A stretch of 22,885 nucleotides of DNA from JBBRLG01 sp038231495 (GCA_038231495.1 JBBRLG010000041.1:1-22885), one strand, 5' to 3'. Shown: positions 1-6,945, counted from the first letter of the stretch. Numbers and translations: made by a program. The notes: generated by a model from the sequence alone, not told the origin.

Positions 1-78
1 CAGCTTGGCGACTGCCGCCTCCAGCTGGGCAAGACGAGCATCACGCTCGCGACAGCCTTCACACGCCGGCATATCCAT
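1..78 (-). CDS. Transposase-like N-terminus, IS66-type (partial)
   Basis: Only the first 26 codons lie in the window; the gene runs off the left edge. The start ATG is read on the minus strand at 78-76. The visible peptide has a C-x-x-C pair followed by a charged Leu/Ala-rich heptad-like stretch (C-E-G-C-R-E-R-D-A-R-L-A-Q-L-E). That pattern resembles the N-terminal coiled coil of IS66-family transposases of planctomycetes and myxobacteria. The catalytic domain is outside the window, so the family call is inference. It could also be another coiled-coil protein with an N-terminal Cys pair. Confidence 0.4.
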   Translation of the reverse strand, partial: MDMPACEGCRERDARLAQLEAAVAKL

Positions 79-286
79 GCCGACAGTTTAGGAAAACGCG
101 GCAGCTACAGCTGCGCCAGTTTGCGGGGGGTGAACGGTTACCATCCTTGTTCAGGGGTGAAGAAGCAACCTCCCCCTCATTTACCCAATTAACGCGATCA
201 CCACCAGAGAAGTTGGCTACACCCTCGAGGAGCGGTGGCCGCGTCGCGCAAAGCCGCAAGCAGCAATACTTGTAGGGAGACTTCTT

Positions 287-676
287 ATGCCAGACACGAC
301 TGCCCCCGAATTGATCCAACTCAACCAGAAACTGCTCGAAGCGATCGCCCAGGGCGACTGGGCCACCTACCAGGAACTGTGCGACCCGACCCTCACCGCT
401 ATCGAAGACGAGTCGCACGGCCAGGTCATCGAAGGCATGGCGTTCCACCGCTTTTACTTCGACCTCGGCGGCATCCGCGGCCGTAACCACACGACCATGG
501 TTTCGCCCATCGTCCGCGTCATGGGCGACGTGGCCGTGCTCAGTTACCTCCGCCTCGTCCAGCGCATCGGACCCGAAGGGGCGCCCGTCACCGTCACCAG
601 CGCGGAGACGCGGGTTTGGCAGCGGCAAGGCGGCAAGTGGAAGCACGTTCATTTCCACCGCACCAAGTTGGCGTGA
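287..676 (+). CDS. SnoaL-like / CaMKII association-domain protein
   Basis: A 129-residue single-domain protein. The N-terminal helix (QKLLEAIAQGDWATYQEL) followed by CDPTLTAIEDESHG and G-x-x-F-H-R-F-Y-F matches the calcium/calmodulin-dependent kinase II association domain and the wider SnoaL/DUF4440 cone fold. The C-terminus has the typical strands T-S-A-E-T-R-V-W and G-K-W-K-H-V-H-F-H-R. In bacteria such stand-alone domains form oligomers with a deep pocket, and no specific reaction can be assigned. The ATG at 287 is preceded by AGGGAG at a normal distance, and the length equals one domain. It seems monocistronic. Family assignment is firm; function is unknown. Confidence 0.85.
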   Translation: MPDTTAPELIQLNQKLLEAIAQGDWATYQELCDPTLTAIEDESHGQVIEGMAFHRFYFDLGGIRGRNHTTMVSPIVRVMGDVAVLSYLRLVQRIGPEGAPVTVTSAETRVWQRQGGKWKHVHFHRTKLA

Positions 677-918
677 CTTGCGAAATGTTTCGATTAGTTA
701 ACATTGCCGGTGAGGGCCGTAAAGCACGCCGTACGGTTCTGCGCCAATGCGCGCGGCAGTTTGCGAAATTACATTATCCTAACCTTCAGCAAATGTGGAA
801 GTTACGCGAAGTGTCCGCATCCAGCGCTGGTTCGCGGCACCAACGGCACCGGCTGTGCTTCAGGGGAGGGCGTGTGGATCATAGGACCGGCCGCTCCGAG
901 CGAGCGAAAGGAATCGAT

Positions 919-1086
919 ATGCAAAACCTCCTCAAGTTCTGCCGCGACGAACGCGGTGCGGTCGGGCCGGAGTGGGCGTGCATCATGACGGTGCTGGTCC
1001 TCGGTTCCGCGGCAGCGCTGATGGCGGCCAAGCAATCGCTGGGCCTTGAGATCGCGAAAGCCGCCCAGGTCGTCGTCGCGAAATAG
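919..1086 (+). CDS. Flp/Fap-type (type IVb) pilin-like small protein
   Basis: A 55-residue ORF starting at ATG 919 with AAAGGA just upstream (906-912). A short basic leader (residues 1-13, ending D-E-R-G) is followed by A-V-G-P-E-W and a hydrophobic helix (about 19-37). This fits the type IVb prepilin rule G|xxxxE: cleavage would fall after Gly13 and leave Glu at position +5, with Trp where Flp pilins usually have Tyr. Such proteins are processed by a prepilin peptidase and assembled by Tad machinery. No tad/cpa genes are in the window, so it is an orphan here. A longer reading of the same frame from 616 overlaps the preceding gene and lacks family support. Confidence 0.7.
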   Translation: MQNLLKFCRDERGAVGPEWACIMTVLVLGSAAALMAAKQSLGLEIAKAAQVVVAK

Positions 1087-1098
1087 TCCGCCACCAAA

Positions 1099-1157
1099 TC
1101 AATGCCCAGCGCGCGGCGAGAGGAGAGTCCCCTCGCCTCTCCCGCTCGCCCCTTTTT
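1099..1157 (+). terminator. Terminator-like repeat, copy 1
   Basis: Downstream of the pilin gene, GGCGAG (1115-1120) plus GGAGAG can pair with CTCTCC plus CTCGCC (1045-1050 of the next line, i.e. 1145-1150). Five T residues follow (1153-1157), as in a rho-independent terminator. The 59-nt block recurs at 3261-3319 with one difference (A/G), so it is a duplicated or dispersed terminator cassette. Confidence 0.65.
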
Positions 1158-1204
1158 ATTTCAGTCCGCACTTCACCTAGCACCAATTAGCAACAGGGGC
1201 GAAC

Positions 1205-1259
1205 GGTGGACGAAAGTCCGCCGTGACTGCCGCGCGACCACGGCGAACTTTCGTCCGCC
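1205..1259. repeat. Long imperfect hairpin, intergenic
   Basis: Arms 1205-1225 and 1239-1259 (21 nt each) pair with 19 Watson-Crick pairs, one G-U and one mismatch around a 13-nt loop. It lies in the 320-base stretch 1087-1406, which holds no gene I can support, only this hairpin and the terminator before it. The arm core GGCGGACGAAAGT also occurs at 1822-1834 inside the AAA ATPase gene. It is probably a dispersed palindromic element; no T tract follows, so it is a weak terminator candidate. Confidence 0.75.
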
Positions 1260-1406
1260 GCACGCTGTATTTAAGGCACTTCCCCTCGAACCTCTTTTCT
1301 CGCCTCGTGTCCTCGCACTTGGCGTCCTCACCCGTTCCTTCGACCCCCGAAAGGCGGTGCATCGTGGACCAGCAAGAAGTCGATCACCTGCCGTTTTTTC
1401 GAGACG

Positions 1407-1706
1407 ATGAGTAAGCGCCGCAAGGGCTTCCCGTCCGAAACCAAGGTGAAACGGGGCGCGCGCGTCGTCCACGGCGACAAGGAACTTGTGGAAAAGGTCG
1501 GCAGGAACGACCTGTGCCCGTGCGGTTCCGGCAGGAGCTTCAAGAAGTGCTGCCGCGACACCGGCTGCTTTCGACGGCGTGAATCGCCACGACTACTTTT
1601 AGGGAATGACCGAAGTTGCCCGCCTGTCCAGGCACGGACAGGCGGGCGTCCTGCTGTTCAGATGAGAACCACTGCATACAGTATGCCGTGCGCTTCGTGG
1701 GCATAA
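1407..1706 (+). CDS. SEC-C motif zinc-binding small protein
   Basis: The middle of this 99-aa ORF (about residues 33-50) reads G-R-N-D-L-C-P-C-G-S-G-R-S-F-K-K-C-C. This is the SEC-C motif found at the C-terminus of SecA and in many stand-alone proteins, where C-x-C and CC (or CH) bind zinc and often mediate protein contacts. The N-terminus is short and basic. The last 45 or so residues after the motif look non-conserved and are coded partly by a perfect 12-bp inverted repeat (1618-1647), so the original C-terminus may have been replaced by an inserted palindrome. The start at 1407 overlaps the stop of a 16-codon GTG ORF (1364-1414). The motif is certain; the partner is unknown. Confidence 0.65.
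   Translation: MSKRRKGFPSETKVKRGARVVHGDKELVEKVGRNDLCPCGSGRSFKKCCRDTGCFRRRESPRLLLGNDRSCPPVQARTGGRPAVQMRTTAYSMPCASWA
1618..1647. repeat. Perfect 12-bp inverted repeat inside an ORF tail
   Basis: Arms 1618-1629 and 1636-1647 (GCCCGCCTGTCC / GGACAGGCGGGC) pair perfectly around a 6-nt loop. It lies in the poorly conserved 3' end of the SEC-C ORF and about 90 bases before the AAA ATPase start. It could be an inserted palindromic element or a weak terminator between the two genes. Confidence 0.8.
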
Positions 1707-1736
1707 CCCTGGAACCAGCCGGAAGGTGCGAGAACG

Positions 1737-3200
1737 ATGGAATGGCAATCGATCCTGGGATACAGTGTTGCCGTCCTGGTCGGCCTGGCCGCGGGCGGGT
1801 TGATCGTCACCTACGCCCGCAGGCGGACGAAAGTCGGCCGCCTCGCCCGCCTCATCGAAGCGCACTTTCGCCCGGCCCCCCTGAGTGTCCTCACGGTGTC
1901 GGAGCGTCAATTCCCGTTCCGGGTGCGGGCCGATTTGCAGCGGGCGCTGGACCGGCTCGTTGGCAACGGCATCACGCTTTGTCATTTCTGCGGAGTCCGC
2001 AAAGAATACGCCCATGAAAGCATCAGTTTCGCGACGCTGCTCGGCGGCGAAGAGTGCCGGGCGACGGTTGCCCCGCCGCAGTACGAGGACATCGACATCG
2101 GGGAAGAAACCAGCCTCCGTTGCCTCAAGAACGGTCTGTGGCTCCTTCAGGAAGGGTCTCTCAAGTACGCCGTCTTGTTCACTCCCGCCGAGCGGTACGG
2201 CGAGCTGACCGGCATCCGCTTCGAGGTCGCCACCGTCAACGACCCCGAAGGAACGTGCCTCAGCCAGCAATTCTTTCAACGGCTGGAAGAAGCCGTTCTC
2301 CAGGCGGAATCCTATCGGGGAAAGATTCTGTCTCTGGAATTGAAGCGCTCGTATTCCGGTGAGTCGGCCGGCATCGCGGTCCATCGGTTGCGCAGCGTCG
2401 AGCGCGAACAGGTCATCCTGCCGGAAAAAACGCTGGCACTGCTCGAACGCAACATCGTTCAGTTCGTTCGCCAGCGGCCAAGGCTCCGTGCTTGCCGGCA
2501 AGCGACCAAAAAAGGCTTGTTGTTTTACGGCCCTCCGGGAACGGGCAAGACCCACACGCTGCACTATTTGGCCAAAGCGCTGGCGGGGCATACCACGCTC
2601 CTCATCACGGCGGAACAGGTCGGCCTGTTGGATGAGTACATGGTCCTGGCCCGTCTCCTCCAACCCAGCATTGTCATCATCGAGGACGTCGATCTGATTG
2701 CACGCGAGCGCACGCAGATGGGCAGCCCCTGCGAGGAAGTGCTGCTGAACAAGTTGCTCAACGAAATGGACGGGCTGAAGGAAGAAGCGGACATCCTCTT
2801 TATCCTGACCACCAACCGCCCCGAAACGCTGGAAGGGGCGCTGGCCTCCCGACCGGGGCGGATCGATCAAGCCATCGAATTCCCTTTCCCCGACGAGATT
2901 GGGCGGGAAAAACTGGTGCGGCTCTACGCGCAAGGGATCGAGATGACCCCGGAAGTCGTCCAGACGGTCGTGCAACGCACCGCAAGGGTCAGTGCGGCGT
3001 TCATCAAGGAATTGATGCGCCGGTCGACGCAATTCCACCTGGAACGAACCGAATCCGGCGGCATCGAATTGGCGGATGTAGAAAGTGCGTTGGAAGAAAT
3101 GTTGTTTGCCGGCGGCTCTCTCAACCTGAAACTGCTCGGTGGCGAAGGGGCGATCCGAAACACGGAAACGGTCGCCGTAGTTAACGGGCAGGTCGAGTGA
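1737..3200 (+). CDS. Membrane-anchored AAA ATPase
   Basis: A 487-residue protein with one N-terminal membrane segment (about 7-27, followed by ARRRTK), a non-catalytic region of about 200 residues, and one AAA module. Walker A is G265-PPGTGK-T272. Walker B is I-V-I-I-E316-D317. Sensor 1 Asn is N360 in TTN-RPE, and the arginine-finger region is S-R372-P-G-R375-I-D-Q. This architecture fits classic AAA hexamers (FtsH/p97/Bcs1-like) that remodel or unfold membrane-associated proteins. There is no HExxH peptidase motif, so it is not FtsH. The ATG at 1737 follows GGAAGGTG. The gene stands 30 nt after the SEC-C gene, and SEC-C proteins can serve as adaptors, so the two may be co-transcribed. Substrate unknown. 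Confidence 0.9.
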   Translation: MEWQSILGYSVAVLVGLAAGGLIVTYARRRTKVGRLARLIEAHFRPAPLSVLTVSERQFPFRVRADLQRALDRLVGNGITLCHFCGVRKEYAHESISFATLLGGEECRATVAPPQYEDIDIGEETSLRCLKNGLWLLQEGSLKYAVLFTPAERYGELTGIRFEVATVNDPEGTCLSQQFFQRLEEAVLQAESYRGKILSLELKRSYSGESAGIAVHRLRSVEREQVILPEKTLALLERNIVQFVRQRPRLRACRQATKKGLLFYGPPGTGKTHTLHYLAKALAGHTTLLITAEQVGLLDEYMVLARLLQPSIVIIEDVDLIARERTQMGSPCEEVLLNKLLNEMDGLKEEADILFILTTNRPETLEGALASRPGRIDQAIEFPFPDEIGREKLVRLYAQGIEMTPEVVQTVVQRTARVSAAFIKELMRRSTQFHLERTESGGIELADVESALEEMLFAGGSLNLKLLGGEGAIRNTETVAVVNGQVE

Positions 3201-3260
3201 ACGACCGAGCAGCCCATTACGTTTAGAGCAAATGGTTTATGAAAGGTGCGTCAAGACGAT

Positions 3261-3321
3261 TCAATGCCCGGCGCGCGGCGAGAGGAGAGTCCCCTCGCCT
3301 CTCCCGCTCGCCCCTTTTTTT
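3261..3321 (+). terminator. Terminator-like repeat, copy 2
   Basis: GGCGAG (3277-3282) pairs with CTCGCC (3307-3312), with an inner GGAGAG/CTCTCC, followed by seven T residues (3315-3321). It ends the AAA ATPase gene. It is nearly identical (58 of 59 nt) to 1099-1157 and overlaps the 3' end of the convergent reductase gene, whose last residues it encodes. Confidence 0.7.
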
Positions 3322-4352
3322 GTCGTCCCCCATGCGCACGCTCCCGGATACGTGTAAAGCCGCTCCATCAGCAATTCCAGCGAGCCGCGGTCCGGGCCGT
3401 TGCCGGGGTAATGCCAGTGCCGGTCCGTCGGGAAAAACTCATCGCCCAGCGGCCACGGGCGAAACGGATTGCCGCCGAGTAAGCGCACCAACTTGGCGCT
3501 GTTCATGCTCACGTTGCCGGCGCGCGGCGGTAGCGGACCGGCGTCGTGGCGCGGACATCCCTTCAATAGCGTCGGATCATAGCCACCGACGCGATTAATC
3601 ACTTGTGCGATCTGGTAAAGCGCGATCGCCCGCGGACCGCCGAGGTGGTAGAGTCCTGCGGCGTCGTCGGCGAGGAGGGCTTCAAACACGCGGTTCAGGT
3701 CGTCGGTGTAGGTACAGGAGCGCACTTCGTCGAAGTAAAGCGTCGCGGGCCGGTGGTTGCGGAAGCGCGATTGAATCCAGTCGATGGCCCCGGCGTGGCG
3801 GTTGAAGCTCGGCCCCATCGGCAGCGAAATGCGGACGATGGCCGCCGTCGGGTCCGTCGCCGCGACCGCCGCCTCGCCCGCGGCCATCGTGCGGCCGTAC
3901 ACCGTCACCGGGTCGGTCGGGTCGGTCTCGACGTAGTTGCCGGTGCCGTCGCCCGAATAAACGAGGTCCGACGACAGGTGAACCAGTCGGCAGTCGAACC
4001 GCCGGGCCGTCGCGGCCAGGTTGGCGGCGCTGACGACGTTGGTGCGCTCGGCCATCACCGGGTCGAGTTCACACGACTTCAGCGCGCAGTTGCCGGTCGT
4101 GTTCAGCACGGAGCGGAAGCGCTGCGCGTCGAACAATGCCGTCATTTCGGCCAGGTCTTCGGTGTCGAGCGCGACGATGCCGTCGCCGACGAGTTGCCAC
4201 GTCTGTGAGGGCCGGACGCCGACGACTTGGCCGGGGTAGCGCTCGCGGAAATAGAACAGGGCATTGTAGCCGGCGACCCCGGAGACGCCCGTGATCAAGA
4301 GCGGCAGCCGTGACGGCGGTAAATCGACCTGTAACCTCAACGTGGCACCCAT
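3261..4352 (-). CDS. RmlD-like NAD(P)-binding reductase/epimerase
   Basis: A 363-aa extended short-chain dehydrogenase. The nucleotide-binding turn is L-L-I-T-G22-V-S-G25-V-A-G28 near the N-terminus. H-L-S-S-D-L-V-Y-S-G (about 125-134) matches the S-x-D-x-V-F-x-G signature of dTDP-4-dehydrorhamnose reductase (RmlD), and V-Y152-G-R-T-M156-A-A-G-E is the active-site region. The catalytic Lys expected four residues after the Tyr is Met here. The D-E-V-R-S-C-T-Y-T-D-D-L segment and the Y-H-L-G-G-P strand also fit RmlD-like proteins. The start at 4352 gives a short lead before the Rossmann fold; the open frame extends further upstream through repeat-like sequence that I do not count. The last 20 or so residues are coded by the repeated terminator. 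Substrate unproven: nucleotide sugar reduction is likely, but the Met raises doubt. Confidence 0.8.
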   Translation of the reverse strand: MGATLRLQVDLPPSRLPLLITGVSGVAGYNALFYFRERYPGQVVGVRPSQTWQLVGDGIVALDTEDLAEMTALFDAQRFRSVLNTTGNCALKSCELDPVMAERTNVVSAANLAATARRFDCRLVHLSSDLVYSGDGTGNYVETDPTDPVTVYGRTMAAGEAAVAATDPTAAIVRISLPMGPSFNRHAGAIDWIQSRFRNHRPATLYFDEVRSCTYTDDLNRVFEALLADDAAGLYHLGGPRAIALYQIAQVINRVGGYDPTLLKGCPRHDAGPLPPRAGNVSMNSAKLVRLLGGNPFRPWPLGDEFFPTDRHWHYPGNGPDRGSLELLMERLYTYPGACAWGTTKKGASGRGEGTLLSPRAGH

Positions 4353-4410
4353 TCCGAAAACAAAAGAGTTCCGCGCGCTAGCGAGAGGTTTTGTATGGAT
4401 GGAGGGGGAC

Positions 4411-4430
4411 CGCAACGCCGCAAGCGGCAA
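4411..4430. repeat. Half copy of the GCCGCTTGCGGC palindrome family
   Basis: CGCAACGCCGCAAGCGGCAA is one arm of the palindrome family seen complete at 10436, 12581, 13810 and 20151. The second arm is missing. It lies in the 268-base gap between the divergent reductase and Cys-rich genes, where I see no gene. Confidence 0.6.
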
Positions 4431-4620
4431 ACGGCGGGGTAAGGTGGGTAAGTTCTGCGTCATCTGCCGGCTGGCCGCAAAGAATCGGACGGGCGCGAGG
4501 CGATGGCTTCGCAGCCTGTGACCGTGGGTTGCCGAAAGAGAATTGTGACGAGTCTGCTCTTCGTGCCGCGCGTGCGGCCAGGCCGGCTTGACTCTGCCGA
4601 ACCGAGACAGAGGGATGCGC

Positions 4621-5565
4621 ATGAAAAAGTTATGGGCCGCAGTCCTGACCGGCTTGCTCGGCTGGAGCACCGTCAGCCTGGCCGCCGACCCCGTGCCCGC
4701 CAGCACGCTGGTGCCGATCCCGCCGCCACCCGCCTTGCAGACCACGACCGCGCCGGTCTCGCCCTACTCGGCGCTGCCGACGTTGCCGCCGCCGGCCGCC
4801 ACCCCCACGACCGCCGACCCGATTGTCGTCAAGAAAAAGAGCGCCTTCGCCGTGCCCACGACCGCGCCGACCGTGAAGCCCGGCGAGACGAAATGGACCG
4901 ACGTGAAGGCGCTGCCGGTCCAAATGCCGCCGGCCGGGACGACGGACGCGAAGCCGCTGCTCAAGGACGCCAAGCCCGGCGACCTGAAATCTAGCACGGC
5001 GCCCGTCGTGACGCCCGTGCCCGCCGGCGCTGTCTACGTGCGGCCGCCCGGTAGCTGGAAACCTGGCCCGGTCGCCCCCAGCTGCACGCCCTGCCCGGTC
5101 GTCACCCGCTGCACGCCGTGCCCCAAGCCTTGTACGACGACCGTTACGGTGGTTCCTTGCCCGAAGCCGTGTCCGCCGGTCGTCGCCCCCTGCCCGAAGC
5201 CGTGTGTGGTCGCCGCCCCCGCGCCCTGCGCGAAGCCGTGTGCGACGTGCAACAGCGGCTGCGGCGCGTCGATCGGCGGCAAGCTACGGGACTGGTTCAC
5301 CTATCGCCCGTGCCCGACGCCTCTGGGCGAATGCGCTGGTGCCTACCGCCAGCCGCCGGTCTACACCTTCTTCCTGGACACGCCGTGCCGGGAAACCTGG
5401 AAGCCGGTCGCGTGCTGCGAAAAGCCGTGCGGCACCTGCGGCACGTGCAAGACCGGTTGCGCGCCCGGTTGCAGCACCGCAGCAGTGGTGCCGCTGCCGG
5501 TGCCGCTGCCCGAACCGGTGCCGGCCCCGTCGCCCGCCACGGCCAGGCCGTTGCCCAACCGCTAA
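4621..5565 (+). CDS. Secreted Pro/Cys-rich protein with PCPKPC repeats
   Basis: A 314-residue protein with a clear signal peptide: M-K-K, hydrophobic core to about residue 20, cleavage near S-L-A-A-D. Residues 22-150 are low-complexity Pro/Ala/Thr. Residues 155-285 hold about 30 cysteines, many in C-x-P-C, P-C-P-K-P-C and C-x-x-C units, then a Pro-rich tail. There is no catalytic motif. The composition suggests a disulfide-crosslinked surface, envelope or stalk protein, in line with the proteinaceous envelopes reported for planctomycetes; this is inference. ATG 4621 is preferred over 4615 because GAGGG at 4610-4614 is then 6 nt away. It appears monocistronic and is closed by a perfect terminator at 5596-5625. 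Confidence 0.8.
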   Translation: MKKLWAAVLTGLLGWSTVSLAADPVPASTLVPIPPPPALQTTTAPVSPYSALPTLPPPAATPTTADPIVVKKKSAFAVPTTAPTVKPGETKWTDVKALPVQMPPAGTTDAKPLLKDAKPGDLKSSTAPVVTPVPAGAVYVRPPGSWKPGPVAPSCTPCPVVTRCTPCPKPCTTTVTVVPCPKPCPPVVAPCPKPCVVAAPAPCAKPCATCNSGCGASIGGKLRDWFTYRPCPTPLGECAGAYRQPPVYTFFLDTPCRETWKPVACCEKPCGTCGTCKTGCAPGCSTAAVVPLPVPLPEPVPAPSPATARPLPNR

Positions 5566-5595
5566 CCGCGAAGCATCTGCTTTCCCTCGTCGTGG

Positions 5596-5625
5596 ACCGG
5601 CCCCGGCCTTTTGGCCGGGGTTGGT
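5596..5625 (+). terminator. Rho-independent terminator after the Cys-rich gene
   Basis: CCCCGGCC (5601-5608), loop TTTT, GGCCGGGG (5613-5620) form a perfect 8-bp stem. It extends outward to 13 pairs including two G-U (5596-5600 with 5621-5625), and a T-rich stretch follows (5621-5633). It starts 30 nt after the stop codon. Confidence 0.8.
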
Positions 5626-5632
5626 TCATTTC

Positions 5633-5735
5633 TATACTCAGCGCGGGGCAATTTGACACAAGCCCGACGCGCCAGCGAGGGCCAGACCCTCGCTGGCGCG
5701 TCGGGCTTGTGTCATTCTAAGCCGGGGTGAGTATA
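5633..5735. repeat. Nested palindrome: 28-bp hairpin inside an outer inverted repeat
   Basis: Arms 5654-5681 and 5687-5714 are perfectly complementary over 28 nt with a 5-nt spacer. They are enclosed by TATACTCA (5633-5640) and TGAGTATA (5728-5735), also perfect, each followed inward by a GGGG-containing block. The nested structure looks like a miniature inverted-repeat element. It lies between the Cys-rich gene and the convergent gpsA. Confidence 0.85.
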
Positions 5736-5775
5736 AGTCCCCGTTCGTCAGAGCCGCGACCGCAAGGGAGCGGAG

Positions 5776-5807
5776 ACTCCGGTCGCTTACGCTCCCGGCT
5801 CGCCAAA
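5776..5807. repeat. Arm of the CTCCGGTCGCTAACGCTCCC repeat family
   Basis: This 32-nt block matches 17162-17193 at 31 of 32 positions. The partner arm (5751-5775) is rearranged rather than an exact complement. It lies just beyond the gpsA stop; the other copy lies just beyond the fabD stop, so the family favours 3' ends. Confidence 0.7.
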
Positions 5808-5821
5808 AAAGTTCGAGCCTC

Positions 5822-6820
5822 TTATTGCTCCCGTTTCGGCCGGCGCAGCATCAGGTCGTTGACCGCGGTGCGCGGATCCTTGCCTTCGTAGAGGACGCGG
5901 TAGACCTCGGCCGTGATCGGCATGTCGATGCCCATTTGCACCGCGCGGTCGTGGACGCTGTGCGTCGTGTACACCCCCTCTGCCACCATCTGCATGGTTT
6001 TCAAGATGTCGGCCAGCGACTCGCCCCGCGCCAGGCGTTCGCCGACTTGCCGGTTGCGACCGTGCCGGCTCACGCAGGTCGTCACGAGATCGCCCATGCC
6101 GGCCAGGCCCGTGAAGGTCTGCGGCTCCGCGCCAAGGGCGACGCCGAAGCGCGTCATCTCGACCAGGCCGCGCGTCAAGAGGGCCGCCTTGGCGTTGTCG
6201 CCGAACCCCAGTCCCTCGCTGATGCCCGACGCGATGCCGATTATATTTTTCAGCGCGCCGCCCAGTTCGACGCCGACCGTGTCGAGGTTCGTGTACACGC
6301 GGAAACGGTCGGTGCTGAAAGTCATTTGAATCCAGCGCGCCAGCTCCATGTCCGCACTGGCCACGACGACCGACGTGGGGCAGCCGCGGCTCATCTCTTC
6401 GGCATGACTCGGCCCGCTCAGCACGGCGACGCGCTCGACGCCGAGCATTTGCGACAAGATTTCGCTGGGCCGCAGAAACGTCGTGTTTTCGACGCCCTTG
6501 GACAAACTCAGCACCGGCGGCCCGCCGTGCACCAGCGGGGCGATGTGTTCCAGCGTCGGGCGCAAGTAGACGGTCGGAATGGCCGAAACCCACAGGTCCG
6601 CGTCGGCGACCGCCGCGCGCACGTTGAGGGTCAACTCGACGCACTCCGGGATCGGCACGCCGGGCAAGAGGCGCACGTTCTCGCGGCGCTCCTGTAACAG
6701 CCGGCCGTTCTCCTCGCGTCTGCTCCAGAGGCGGACGCGGTGTGCCGGATTCTGTGCCAGCAGCAGCGCGATCGCGGTGCCCCAGGCGCCGTCACCGAGA
6801 ACTGCGAACGTCGTTGGCAT
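5822..6820 (-). CDS. gpsA: Glycerol-3-phosphate dehydrogenase [NAD(P)+]
   Basis: GpsA reduces dihydroxyacetone phosphate to sn-glycerol 3-phosphate in the cytoplasm, supplying the backbone for phospholipids. The 332-aa length is normal for the family. Visible motifs: Rossmann turn G9-D-G-A-W-G-T-A16, S-L-S-K108-G-V-E, S-G-P-S-H-A-E-E (135-142), catalytic K191 in G-A-L-K-N-I-I-G-I, and the G-L-A-G-M-G-D-L plus S-R-H-G-R-N-R region (about 238-257). The substrate-binding residues look intact. It is monocistronic here, convergent with the Cys-rich gene and divergent from the 86-aa gene at 6946. It pairs functionally with plsX at 14705, since PlsX and GpsA feed the two substrates of PlsY. Confidence 0.97.
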   Translation of the reverse strand: MPTTFAVLGDGAWGTAIALLLAQNPAHRVRLWSRREENGRLLQERRENVRLLPGVPIPECVELTLNVRAAVADADLWVSAIPTVYLRPTLEHIAPLVHGGPPVLSLSKGVENTTFLRPSEILSQMLGVERVAVLSGPSHAEEMSRGCPTSVVVASADMELARWIQMTFSTDRFRVYTNLDTVGVELGGALKNIIGIASGISEGLGFGDNAKAALLTRGLVEMTRFGVALGAEPQTFTGLAGMGDLVTTCVSRHGRNRQVGERLARGESLADILKTMQMVAEGVYTTHSVHDRAVQMGIDMPITAEVYRVLYEGKDPRTAVNDLMLRRPKREQ

Positions 6821-6900
6821 GGGTGCTTTCCTTCGGCGGAGGCCTTGTCGTAGACGTGGAGTGTATCGCAGCTTTCGGGCGGGAACAACCCACCGCGCTC

Positions 6901-6909
6901 TGGTACAAT
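6901..6909 (+). promoter_or_regulatory. Putative extended -10 element
   Basis: TGGTACAAT fits the extended -10 pattern TGnTAnAAT and lies 37 nt before the ATG at 6946. No convincing -35 box is present, which extended -10 promoters can tolerate. It would drive the 86-aa gene and perhaps the ATPase pair downstream. Confidence 0.4.
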
Positions 6910-6945
6910 CGCCGGAAACGCCCGTTTCACCACCAGGAGCGACCC

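Noticed and set aside
677..918. Searched for a tRNA or small RNA between the first gene and the pilin
   Set aside because: No cloverleaf, T-loop consensus or clear hairpin with T tract was found.
1599..3038. 479-codon open frame on the minus strand
   Set aside because: It is antisense to the AAA ATPase with its intact Walker motifs; no recognisable domain.
5070..5300. Short repeated units in the Cys-rich gene considered as a CRISPR or tandem-repeat array
   Set aside because: Units are degenerate, in frame and encode P-C-P-K-P-C; there are no regular spacers.
5825..6697. 290-codon open frame on the plus strand opposite gpsA
   Set aside because: His/Arg/Ala-rich antisense frame of a gene with unambiguous GpsA motifs.
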